Shown in pieces: positions 36,890 through 45,937 of a stretch of 64,000 nucleotides of DNA (its first letter is position 1; each line of letters begins with the position of its first letter). The DNA is from UBA7957 sp965224675 (GTDB lineage Bacteria > Pseudomonadota > Gammaproteobacteria > Granulosicoccales > Granulosicoccaceae): the NCBI GenBank assembly GCA_965224675.1, contig CBDDAA010000004.1, forward strand, positions 2,046,001 to 2,110,000. The letters run 5' to 3'. Made by a program: the position numbers and the translations under genes. Under the pieces are notes generated by a model that made no database searches, had not been told where the DNA came from, and saw nothing but the letters and a program-made list of their open reading frames with translations.

Positions 36890-39369
36890 CAAAAAAGATG
36901 ACACACGAGACTGATATATCTGATCCTCAGCAGACCCTGTGTTTTCATTGTGGCCTGGATATTCCCGCTGGGGTGGAAATCAAGCTTGAAATTCTCAATG
37001 ATGAAAAACCGATGTGTTGTACCGGGTGTGCTGCCGTTGCTCAGGCAATTGTAGATGCCGGACAGGCGTCCTTTTATCAACATCGCACAGAATATTCGTC
37101 ACGCGCTCAGGATCTGGTGCCTGATTTTTTGCAAGACCTTAAAATCTATAACAACCCTGAGATTCAAAAAAGCTTTGTCAGTCACCGGGATCAAAATACA
37201 CGAGAGGCATCTTTGCTGCTTGAGGGCATTAGCTGTGCGGCTTGTATATGGCTCAATGAGAAGCACCTTATGCAATTGCCAGGGATTGTTTCGGTGCAGG
37301 TCAACTACGCCACCCACAGAGCACAGATTGCCTGGGACAACCAGCAAATTGAACTAAGCGATATACTTGCCGCGATACGAACGATTGGTTATCAGGCACA
37401 TCCCTATGATCCTGATCAGCAACAGGCGTTACTGTGTAAAGAACGCAAATCAGCGATAAGGCGTATCGGTATTGCCGGTATTCTGGGCATGCAGGTCATG
37501 ATGTTGGCGGTTGCACTTTATTTGGGTGATTGGATGGGCATGGAGGATAAATATCGGGTTCTTTTTAACTGGGCGGGATTGCTTCTTGTATTACCGATAT
37601 TGATTTATTCAGCAAATCCCTTTTTCAGCGCCGCTCTGAGAGACATTGGGCACCTGCGGGTCGGTATGGATGTACCCGTGACATTGGGGCTTTCAATTGC
37701 GTTTATCGCCAGTGTGATAACTACTTTTTCAGGCCAGGGTGAAGTTTATTATGATTCTGTAGCCATGTTTGTTTTCTTTTTATCAACCGCACGTTTTTTT
37801 GAACTAACGGCGCGAATGTATTCTGCTGATGTAAATGAGCGTATAAGCCGCGTGACACCCGCCAGTGCGTGTGTTTTGAATCGTGATTCAGGATTGTTTG
37901 AAACGATTGCAGTTGCTGAATTAACACGGGGTGATGAAATTAAAATTTCTGCAGGGCAGATCATTCCCGCTGATGGCGTTATTGTCGATGGTATATCGGG
38001 TATTAATGAATCACTTCTGACCGGAGAGAGTTTGCCCAGATTATGTCAGCCTGGAGATAAAGTTATTGCGGGCAGTATTAATGCTGATAGTCCTTTACGG
38101 GTGACGGTAGCAGCCGTTGGCCAGGAAACAGTACTTTCTAATATGTTACGACTGATGGAACGTGCGCAAAATGAAAAGCCAATGATTGCAATCATGGCAA
38201 ATCGAATTGCGGCCTGGTTTGTACTATTTATCTTGCTGGTGGCCAGTATTGCTGGTCTTGGGTGGTATTTTGCTGGCAGCGAGCGCTGGTTGGCTATTGT
38301 TATTTCATTATTGGTGGTTACCTGTCCCTGCGCATTATCGCTGGCAACACCTGTGGCCATTACCACTGCAACAGGCGCACTGGTTTCGACGGGTTTATTG
38401 CTTACAAGAGGCACTTCGCTGGAAACACTGAGCAAGGTGACAGATTTCAGTTTTGATAAAACAGGAACGCTTACCGATGGGGAGTTAAATTTACTACAGA
38501 TTGTAAACCTATCAGAATACCCGGATGCAGAGCTGCTCAAACTTGCCGCAGCGTTAGAGCAGGATTCGGAACATTTACTCGGTAAAGCACTGGTTGGTGA
38601 GGCAATTGATCAAGGGTTGGAGTTTTTGTCAATCTGTGTGGAGTCAAGTCAACATTATCCTGGTCAGGGTGTCGCGGCGAGCCTGGATGGACAGGCACTG
38701 GTCATAGGCAATAGTGATTTTGTAAAGGACAGGCATAAGATAAACATCTCTGATCAGACGATGGCTCAAATCAACAGAGATGGCGCATCGGTGGTATTAT
38801 TAGCAAACGAGTCCTGCGTTCTCGCGGCTTTTTTGTTGGGTGATGAAGTGCGCCAAGGTGCTGCTGAGCTTATCGAAGAGTTGGGTTCAGCCAATGTAGA
38901 AGTTCATTTATTAACAGGAGATACAGAAGAGGCAGCTTTGCGTGTTGCAAAATCAGTTGGCATCAAAGATATTAAATTTCGTTTAAGTCCCCAGCAGAAA
39001 CTCGAACAACTGCAAACGTTACAGCGTAATGGCAAAGTGGTTGCGATGCTTGGAGATGGAATCAATGATGCGGTGGTTTTGGGCGGCGCTGATGTATCTG
39101 TTGCGATGGGCACGGCTGCTCAGCTGTCCAAGCTTAATTCAGATGTCGTTTTGGTTTCCAATTCGTTATTCACGCTAATAGACGGATTGCGTCATGCCAA
39201 TAAAACAGAGCGTATAATTCGGCAAAACCTTTATTGGGCATTGATTTATAATATTGTAGCGATTCCCGTTGCGGCGGCAGGGTATATAGCCCCGTGGATG
39301 GCGGCAATCGGGATGTCTTTAAGTTCATTACTCGTCGTTCTTAATTCTGCCAGATTACGTAAATTATGA
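36874..39369 (+). CDS. ccoI: P1B-type copper ATPase for cbb3 assembly
   Basis: Copper-transporting P-type ATPase of 831 residues (CcoI/FixI/CopA2 type) that exports copper needed for the cbb3 CuB site. The N-terminal metal-binding region has CFHCG (Cys23, Cys26) and CCTGC (48-52), then an HMA domain with SCAACIW (Cys121, Cys124). The transport motif CPC is at 484-486, phosphorylation Asp528 in DKTGT, TGES at 383-386 and the GDGIND hinge near the C-terminus. The ATG at 36898 (MTHETD) is an alternative start. It is divergent from ccoN and followed by ccoS. Confidence 0.93.
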   Translation: MHNLLAKKMTHETDISDPQQTLCFHCGLDIPAGVEIKLEILNDEKPMCCTGCAAVAQAIVDAGQASFYQHRTEYSSRAQDLVPDFLQDLKIYNNPEIQKSFVSHRDQNTREASLLLEGISCAACIWLNEKHLMQLPGIVSVQVNYATHRAQIAWDNQQIELSDILAAIRTIGYQAHPYDPDQQQALLCKERKSAIRRIGIAGILGMQVMMLAVALYLGDWMGMEDKYRVLFNWAGLLLVLPILIYSANPFFSAALRDIGHLRVGMDVPVTLGLSIAFIASVITTFSGQGEVYYDSVAMFVFFLSTARFFELTARMYSADVNERISRVTPASACVLNRDSGLFETIAVAELTRGDEIKISAGQIIPADGVIVDGISGINESLLTGESLPRLCQPGDKVIAGSINADSPLRVTVAAVGQETVLSNMLRLMERAQNEKPMIAIMANRIAAWFVLFILLVASIAGLGWYFAGSERWLAIVISLLVVTCPCALSLATPVAITTATGALVSTGLLLTRGTSLETLSKVTDFSFDKTGTLTDGELNLLQIVNLSEYPDAELLKLAAALEQDSEHLLGKALVGEAIDQGLEFLSICVESSQHYPGQGVAASLDGQALVIGNSDFVKDRHKINISDQTMAQINRDGASVVLLANESCVLAAFLLGDEVRQGAAELIEELGSANVEVHLLTGDTEEAALRVAKSVGIKDIKFRLSPQQKLEQLQTLQRNGKVVAMLGDGINDAVVLGGADVSVAMGTAAQLSKLNSDVVLVSNSLFTLIDGLRHANKTERIIRQNLYWALIYNIVAIPVAAAGYIAPWMAAIGMSLSSLLVVLNSARLRKL

Positions 39370-39389
39370 ACTTTTTTTCGAAATAATGG

Positions 39390-39596
39390 GTGAATAGATT
39401 GGATGTTTTATACTTATTATTGCCAATAAGTGGCGTATTTGCAGTGATTATTGTTGTCGCTTTACTGTGGGCAGTAAAGAGTGGGCAGTTTGAGGATCTT
39501 GAAGGACCGGCGTATAAGATTTTAATGGATGATGATGAGATTCAGAACACAAAACGGAAAGGTAAAGGCGTGAAAAAACCTGATAATATTGATTAG
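39390..39596 (+). CDS. ccoS: cbb3 oxidase assembly protein CcoS
   Basis: A 68-residue single-span protein required for cofactor insertion into cbb3 oxidase. The family signature WAVKSGQFEDLEGPAYKIL and the acidic MDDDE run are clear. The start is a GTG at 39390; a TTG at 39399 would give the more usual MDVLYLLLP N-terminus. It follows ccoI by 20 bases. Confidence 0.9.
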   Translation: MNRLDVLYLLLPISGVFAVIIVVALLWAVKSGQFEDLEGPAYKILMDDDEIQNTKRKGKGVKKPDNID

Positions 39597-40039
39597 AAAT
39601 AGTATATATCGCATTGAAAAATAAACTAATAAATATTAGTTAAAGTGCTTTGTTAAATCTATCTGCTAAGTTACCTAAAACAATTTACATTGCCTTCAGG
39701 AGCAATGCTGGCTATATTCGTTGTGTCCGTAAAATTCTTTCACTATCCTGTAAAAAACGGACTTGATCTAAATTTCGTAGAAAATTGATCAAAATATGGG
39801 TGTTTGACGTGTCGTAATTCTAGTGACCTCTCACTTTTTTTTCAGTGGGAAGCTAAAAGCGACTAAATTACAGTGTTAATTATTTTGACTAGTATAATCA
39901 ATCGTATAAAAGAGATAATGCTCGCTGATTCAGATGGTGACTGGGGGTTGGAACTACCTACAGATACCGGAGAATATGGCGATTAGGAACCGCAATGGTG
40001 CCGTCACTCTGACGGCACCCAATCAAATTCTTTCATCCT
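39597..40039. other. spacer between ccoS and tamB
   Basis: This 443-base spacer between convergent genes contains a strong hairpin at 39997-40019. It also holds a GTG-started 37-residue frame at 39873-39986 with a hydrophobic start and an acidic tail ending in LPTDTGEYGD. No ribosome site is evident for that frame, and it is listed only as a possibility. Confidence 0.35.
39997..40019. terminator. bidirectional hairpin between convergent ccoS and tamB
   Basis: GGTGCCGTCA-CTC-TGACGGCACC is a perfect 10-base stem with a 3-base loop, 21 bases beyond the tamB stop. There is no clear T-run on either side, but the stem is strong and the site between convergent transcription units fits a shared terminator. 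Confidence 0.65.
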
Positions 40040-43000
40040 TTAAAAAACGATAGAATAGAATAGATCAACAGCCCTTTCTAACCCCTGTGCTGTTTCCAGG
40101 TACAGTTTTCTACCCAAATCATAACGAAGAAATAGTGTGTTTACAGGCGTAAATACACCTATTCCGTAACGAATCATCAGGCGGGATGACAAGCGGCCAC
40201 TGAGTAGTACCTGCGTATCTTCACCTCTGCCACTGGCCTCGATGTTGAATTCTCTTATGCCAAAGGCTTCAGCAATATTTGTTGCTAGGCCGCGACCATT
40301 CGATATCCCCATTGACAGTGCTGCAGTTGCAAGGACATTGCTATCATTATTATCCCCGGCAGTTATATCCCGGCCTAATACGATGTAAGCGAGTATGCGT
40401 TCATGCTCCATATTGGGTTCAGAATAGAGGTTTACAATTGGGTTAGTCACAGTTCCTGTAATTAATAATCCGGCACGGATATCATCAACGTCTCGATATG
40501 CCGCAATATCCAGTGCAGTTTGTTTGCTTGGTCCGACTAGCAGTACTTGACCATTTTCAATTTTTAAATCTTGTCCGTAAGATTTATAAATACCTTCGGG
40601 GATGGTTACTTCACCGAATAGTTGCAAAGCGTCATTGCCATCCTTTTTAACATTAAAATCCCCCGCCAGGCGCGCGCGTACGCCATAACCTGAAAGGCGC
40701 ACGGCTTTTCCAAGTATCACCTGTAGATCGGTACTTGTTGTCCACTGGTGCTCTTCATCTAAACGTTCAGTTGTCGGTTGATTAATAATAATAATGTCTG
40801 ATGACGGCACGGTTGCACCATCAGGGATCTCTTTGATATTAATCGCCGCTGCGACAATAGTTATTTGTCCACCAATATTCACATGCCCCGGGGTAAGCTG
40901 TATCCTGATATCAGGCGCTACAACAGATTCAAACAAGGGTTTTTGGCTCAAGACCAGAGACTCGCCCTTGGCATTAATGTTGGCCTGCCATTGACTGCTG
41001 TCCTGAAAATCACCTGTACCCGAAAGCTTTATATGGCCATTTCCACTGTCCAGATTGCCTGATAGCTTAAGCTTATTGCCATTTATCCGAGTCACAATTC
41101 GCCCACCTGTGATACTTAGCGGTAACTGAGGGGCCTGTATTTGTGGATTATCAAGAACAATATTACCTTGAAATTCTGGAGCGTTTATCGCGCCGGTTAT
41201 TTTGCCATTGGCAGAAACTGTACCTGCAATTTTTTCGTAATTAGTTATCAGTGATTGTAAAAAAGACAGCTCGAAGTCCTTGAAATCTATCTGACCGTCT
41301 TTGATTTGAATGGGTCTGCTTCGCGGATCTAACTGTAGGCTTAGCTGCGCTTTTCCCAAATCTTTTGAATCGAGCTTTAGATCGGCTCTAATCTGGTTTT
41401 TGCTTGCATCGGCGTCAAGGAAGATCGTCTTATAGACAAAACTCAACTTCTCTTTTGTCTGCGGCTTTTGCACAGTAATCGTTCCGTTTGAGACGCCTGC
41501 TTTGAGGGATAAACTAATATTTTCAGTATCCTCCTTACCCCAACTGACGATCGTATCAACGCTCGTTTTTCCCGAAAGATGGGTGTTTATTGGGAAAAAA
41601 CTGTTTAACTGGGAAAGCTCGTAATTGCGTAGGCTAACAATCGCTTCGCCTTTATCTGTAGCAATAAGATCTTCTTTTAAGCAGAGTCTGCTGAGTCGGT
41701 TACGCCAACAATGTGCCTGCAAGGTTAAGTGCTTTTTTGTGAAATTAACCTTCAGAATAGGGGAATTCACTAGCTGGAATCGGTGCTGAGGTATGACAAA
41801 TGTGGAATCCGATAACTGCCCGGACCAGCTAAAATCCTCTTTAACCGAACCGCTGAGTTTTGTCTGCAGAGACGTATCGTTGGGGCCATGCCCTGATAGG
41901 GTCAGAACATGCTTGTCTCTGTTGCCGTGTAGATTGAATTTAACTTGACGAAACTGATTCTCATCAATTGCCAATCCTCTGGCATTGAGTTCTACATGGC
42001 TATTAACAAATCCGAGCTGTTTTATTTCTCCATTGAGATTTAATTTTGAAACACTTGTATCCTGATAGGTAAGTAATCTCGAATTGAGGTCAAACCTGAT
42101 ACTCGGTCGGGTTAATTCCCCTTCGACTGAAAACTTTCCATTAATAGCACCGGCAGCATCGGGGAAAAGGCTTTCGATCGCATTGAGTGCAATATCGCCT
42201 GAAACCTTCCAGTTTTTATCGATGACGCCGTTAATTTGCAAATTATTATCCTTACTGGCTAAACGAAGGCTTTCGATCTGCCAATTTTGCCTGTCGTATC
42301 GGAATATGGCGTGGGCGTGTAGTGGAAGTCCACGTAACTGTCCTTGTATTACTGCAGGTTCTATCTGCAACTCCCAGCTTCCATCGTTGTATAGCTTACC
42401 GTGTGAGCGCAAGTTACCGGCTAGCTTTCCCGGATAATCGGCTAACAATGGCTGCGTATTGATATCTTTGAAATACAAGTTTGATGACCATTTAAACTGT
42501 TCCGACCAGTTAATATCCATTTCACCGTTAATCGTACCATTCAGGGTCGATAGTTCTATGTTAGTCGCCTGATATCCTTTTTTGCTTAGCCTCCCTTGCA
42601 GGTTGATATGGCTATCTGGAATTTTATCTCCGGCAATGCGCATGTCGATAATTGTTTGCAGGCCATTAAGGTCGCCGTATACATGCATATCGCCATCGCG
42701 TAAGTAAAGCTTGTCGAGATTTACCAATGACCATTGGTTTTGCTTCCAGGTAATGTGCAAATCACTGGGCAAGTCCGGGTCCAGTGTATTACTGGTGCCG
42801 GTGATATTTGAATCAAATACCCCTAGCGTCATGACATCTAATTTCAGCGCTGCCAGGGTTCCAGTCAGATTCGAAGAAATGCTAAGGTCCTGTTCATCGA
42901 CGAGGTTTTCAATTATTGCATCCAACTGCAGTGCTAGCGGGTAGTCATCTGTCAGTTTTATTGTTCCTGAACCACGTGTGAGTAGATTTTTTACATTTAA

Positions 43001-43522
43001 AGACAGGTGCTCAATAGTAACTTCATCACCTTCAGATTGAGCTTGTAGATGTATGTTTCTAATCAGCAAAGGCTTCTCATCTGCCGAATAATTGATCAAC
43101 AAACGATTGATCTTGAGATCGCGAAATTCCAATGCCAAAGGTAGTTTAACCGCGGGCAAACTGATTTTGCCTCCTGGCTTATTTTTGGGTTTTTTATGGC
43201 TGGTGAACTCCAGCTGATCGATAAATATTTTTTCTGCGCAAAATCGTTGCTGCAGTAAGCAGAGAATATTCCAACTCGAATCGATGCCAGCCGCTGCTAA
43301 AGAAAATTTGTCATCATTCCATTTAAAGTCTGTTGCTTTAATTCCACTAAGCAGATTTCCTTGCGTTATATTCACTGATATTCTCGAATCTTTATAAGCC
43401 GCTATGCTGGCTATCTCACGGTTACCCTCGGTGGTTGATAAGAACCAGGCGATCAGACACAGTGAAATAAAAAATAACGCAACTACGGTAGTTAAGGTGA
43501 TTCTAAACAGGCTCATTAACAT
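40040..43522 (-). CDS. tamB: translocation and assembly module protein TamB
   Basis: Inner-membrane-anchored, long periplasmic beta-taco protein (1160 residues) that works with TamA in phospholipid transport or outer-membrane protein assembly. An N-terminal membrane anchor (about 5-28) is followed by the AsmA-like repeat region and the C-terminal DUF490 domain with ILAYIVLGRDITAGD and the final RYDLGRKLYLETAQG. Its ATG overlaps the tamA stop by one base (TAATG), so the two are translationally coupled. Confidence 0.93.
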   Translation of the reverse strand: MLMSLFRITLTTVVALFFISLCLIAWFLSTTEGNREIASIAAYKDSRISVNITQGNLLSGIKATDFKWNDDKFSLAAAGIDSSWNILCLLQQRFCAEKIFIDQLEFTSHKKPKNKPGGKISLPAVKLPLALEFRDLKINRLLINYSADEKPLLIRNIHLQAQSEGDEVTIEHLSLNVKNLLTRGSGTIKLTDDYPLALQLDAIIENLVDEQDLSISSNLTGTLAALKLDVMTLGVFDSNITGTSNTLDPDLPSDLHITWKQNQWSLVNLDKLYLRDGDMHVYGDLNGLQTIIDMRIAGDKIPDSHINLQGRLSKKGYQATNIELSTLNGTINGEMDINWSEQFKWSSNLYFKDINTQPLLADYPGKLAGNLRSHGKLYNDGSWELQIEPAVIQGQLRGLPLHAHAIFRYDRQNWQIESLRLASKDNNLQINGVIDKNWKVSGDIALNAIESLFPDAAGAINGKFSVEGELTRPSIRFDLNSRLLTYQDTSVSKLNLNGEIKQLGFVNSHVELNARGLAIDENQFRQVKFNLHGNRDKHVLTLSGHGPNDTSLQTKLSGSVKEDFSWSGQLSDSTFVIPQHRFQLVNSPILKVNFTKKHLTLQAHCWRNRLSRLCLKEDLIATDKGEAIVSLRNYELSQLNSFFPINTHLSGKTSVDTIVSWGKEDTENISLSLKAGVSNGTITVQKPQTKEKLSFVYKTIFLDADASKNQIRADLKLDSKDLGKAQLSLQLDPRSRPIQIKDGQIDFKDFELSFLQSLITNYEKIAGTVSANGKITGAINAPEFQGNIVLDNPQIQAPQLPLSITGGRIVTRINGNKLKLSGNLDSGNGHIKLSGTGDFQDSSQWQANINAKGESLVLSQKPLFESVVAPDIRIQLTPGHVNIGGQITIVAAAINIKEIPDGATVPSSDIIIINQPTTERLDEEHQWTTSTDLQVILGKAVRLSGYGVRARLAGDFNVKKDGNDALQLFGEVTIPEGIYKSYGQDLKIENGQVLLVGPSKQTALDIAAYRDVDDIRAGLLITGTVTNPIVNLYSEPNMEHERILAYIVLGRDITAGDNNDSNVLATAALSMGISNGRGLATNIAEAFGIREFNIEASGRGEDTQVLLSGRLSSRLMIRYGIGVFTPVNTLFLRYDLGRKLYLETAQGLERAVDLFYSIVF

Positions 43523-45270
43523 TACAGATCAGGCCCCAAAGACATATGAAATAGAATTGGGGTGTCCTCTTCGCTGATTCCTACGCCTAAGTCCAGGCGC
43601 AGTGGGCCGACAGGGGAGTGCCATCGAATGCCAATTCCCGTGCCTACCCGATAACGTTCATCGAACTTGTCAAATGCGCGCCCGGCATCAATAAATGTTG
43701 CCAGGCTCCATTTTTCTTTAAACGCATAATCATATTCAATACTGCCTACCTCCTTAAAACGACCTCCAAGTAAATTCCCTTCATCATCTTCGGGCGATAT
43801 CGTTCGGTATCTAAACCCACGGACGCTGCGATCACCGCCAACATAGAAGCGATGCGACGTGGGCAGCCGATCAAAGTCATTGCTTGTTATCGCACCGTAC
43901 TCCAGACTCAGAATAAGCTTGTGTTTCGTATATAGTGTACGCAACCACTTTAATGACAGTACACTTCTAAGAAGATTAATATCAGAAAATGCAGCCGTAC
44001 TACCTCCCATGAACTGTACAGAAAACTGGTTGCCCCAAGAGGGTATAAGTCCGCCGCGTGATTTGGTCCGCGACCAGCTTACCCCTGGTAAGAGTAAATT
44101 TATTGTGCCATTTTCATCAGCCGCTACAAATTTTTCATGCTCCCAGCGAATGAAAACACTTTCCTGCCAAAATTCACTGGTTTGTCGGACCCGCTGGAAG
44201 TTTAGTGTCCTTAACTGTGACTCTGCATCTTCGGTTTCTTCATTCAGGGCGCCAAAATCTGCAAGCCAATAGTCAGTCAGGGGGCGATGCTGTCGAGGGA
44301 TTTTGTATTGAATGGAAGCTTCTTGTCTGATTTCTGAAATACCACTGATCACATCAATAGAATGACCAAGCGAGTTATTGTGCGGCCTGCGCCAGGTGAA
44401 TTTGGTTCGTGGGCCTGTATCCGTTGCGAATCCGAGGCCCAATCCAATATTATTGTCGGGGGAGGCCCTGAGTTTGACGACGACAGGTACTTTTCCGTCT
44501 ACGGCTTGGTCGCGTAAAGTGCGTACACGAACGCTGGTAAAATAACCGCTGGCTTGAAATTGCTGGGTTAAATCAACCACCAGCCTGGACTCATAGTCTG
44601 CTCCCGGGTTGAAGGGCACCCATCGCATTAAAAATTCTTTGTCAAATATATCCGAATCAATTTGAATGTCGCCAAATTTGTATCTTTGCCCCGAATCGAA
44701 ACCCAGTTTAATACGTGCCGTATTTTGTAATTTGTCAACCTGAACTGATTTTTCATAGAATTGGGCATCAAAATAACCTCTATCCTGAGCAGTATCCAGG
44801 AGTAGATTTTTTGTCTTTTCGTATAAGCCATGATTTAGAACATCACCTTCCTTTAGAGGCAGTTGTTGAATGATTTTTTTAAATACACTGTCATGCCCGG
44901 CGACACCTTCTATAACAACATCAAGGCTCTGGATATGAACAGCGGGTCCCGATTGCACGTTTATATTAATAATACTGACGGACTCGGTTTTGCGCTTCTG
45001 CTTATCCCTTTTAATTGATACCGTACTGTTATAGTAACCCAAAGCCTGTAAAGACTGGGTGGTTTGTGATTTCAGGTTTTTGATAAAACCCGCGATGTTG
45101 CTTTCCTTGTCGTTGACAGGCACACCAACAGTAAGTTCTACATTCTTTTTCAGCGCACCAGAAATACCATGAACCTTAACCTCTACCGCTGCGAGCAGTA
45201 CTTGCGAGAAAAAAATAGAGGCTGCAATAATCGCTGCACTTATCTCCTTTAATATTTTTCTAGCCTGCAT
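43522..45270 (-). CDS. tamA: outer-membrane assembly protein TamA
   Basis: Omp85-family outer-membrane protein of 582 residues, close to E. coli TamA (577). A signal peptide (about 1-27) is followed by three POTRA domains (about 30-275) and a 16-strand barrel with the lid-lock-type motif VRGFRYRTISP and the terminal FHMSLGPDL. First gene of the tamA-tamB operon. Confidence 0.93.
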   Translation of the reverse strand: MQARKILKEISAAIIAASIFFSQVLLAAVEVKVHGISGALKKNVELTVGVPVNDKESNIAGFIKNLKSQTTQSLQALGYYNSTVSIKRDKQKRKTESVSIININVQSGPAVHIQSLDVVIEGVAGHDSVFKKIIQQLPLKEGDVLNHGLYEKTKNLLLDTAQDRGYFDAQFYEKSVQVDKLQNTARIKLGFDSGQRYKFGDIQIDSDIFDKEFLMRWVPFNPGADYESRLVVDLTQQFQASGYFTSVRVRTLRDQAVDGKVPVVVKLRASPDNNIGLGLGFATDTGPRTKFTWRRPHNNSLGHSIDVISGISEIRQEASIQYKIPRQHRPLTDYWLADFGALNEETEDAESQLRTLNFQRVRQTSEFWQESVFIRWEHEKFVAADENGTINLLLPGVSWSRTKSRGGLIPSWGNQFSVQFMGGSTAAFSDINLLRSVLSLKWLRTLYTKHKLILSLEYGAITSNDFDRLPTSHRFYVGGDRSVRGFRYRTISPEDDEGNLLGGRFKEVGSIEYDYAFKEKWSLATFIDAGRAFDKFDERYRVGTGIGIRWHSPVGPLRLDLGVGISEEDTPILFHMSLGPDL

Positions 45271-45937
45271 AGGTTGAAAGTTCGATGAGGTTATTCACAA
45301 AAGAGTTGAGTTTGGATTAGGCCAGCGTGTTGCTTTTCTACCGTGAAGCTGTGTCGGGAACATCATTGATTCAGAGCATATAATATAGCAATTGTCGTGC
45401 AAGGCGCGATTTTTACCAATTACTCTATATCAATATTATTATGATCAATATGCCTTAATAAGATCTGTCGAGCCTGCTGGCGGTGGCTTTCTTGGTTATC
45501 CGCCCTCTGCAGATCGAAAATAGAATTTTTAATCATACTGGTATATGTTGAAATTATATAAAAATCAACTCCTTACCGCTTAGTGTTTGCCAGAGTCTGG
45601 TATCGTCAGTTACCGATTTGGTTTCAATTGCACTGTCATTTCCTATTTACTTAATCACTATCTGATTGCTTTGAAAGGTAGATTGTCAAGACTTGGTGAG
45701 CAATTGAGTGATAAATGATGCCTGTAGTGATGATTTGGGCTACAGATTGTGGTATTTGTGTACGGGAGACGCTGCAATGATCGGCATCTGACGATTAAAA
45801 TAAGCATAAAGGTGTTGTTTCCCGGGTTTAAAGTTTGATGATGGCGATAAAAAGCACCGTCTATTAGGGCGAGTAGGTTGGAAATGATCCAGGTTCCTTA
45901 TCTGCCGGAATTATAGAGAAATTTATGGCAAAATTTA
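45271..45937. other. 667-base divergent spacer upstream of tamA and the SGNH lipoprotein
   Basis: No reading frame, tRNA or repeat of note was seen. It is AT-rich near 45415-45465 and 45545-45570, where promoters for tamA or the lipoprotein gene may lie. An imperfect dyad around ATCAAT/GATCAAT near 45427-45445 was not close enough to an FNR site to call. Confidence 0.35.

Noticed and set aside
45420..45450. AT-rich dyad upstream of tamA as an FNR or other operator
   Set aside because: The half-sites do not align at a proper spacing and the dyad is imperfect.
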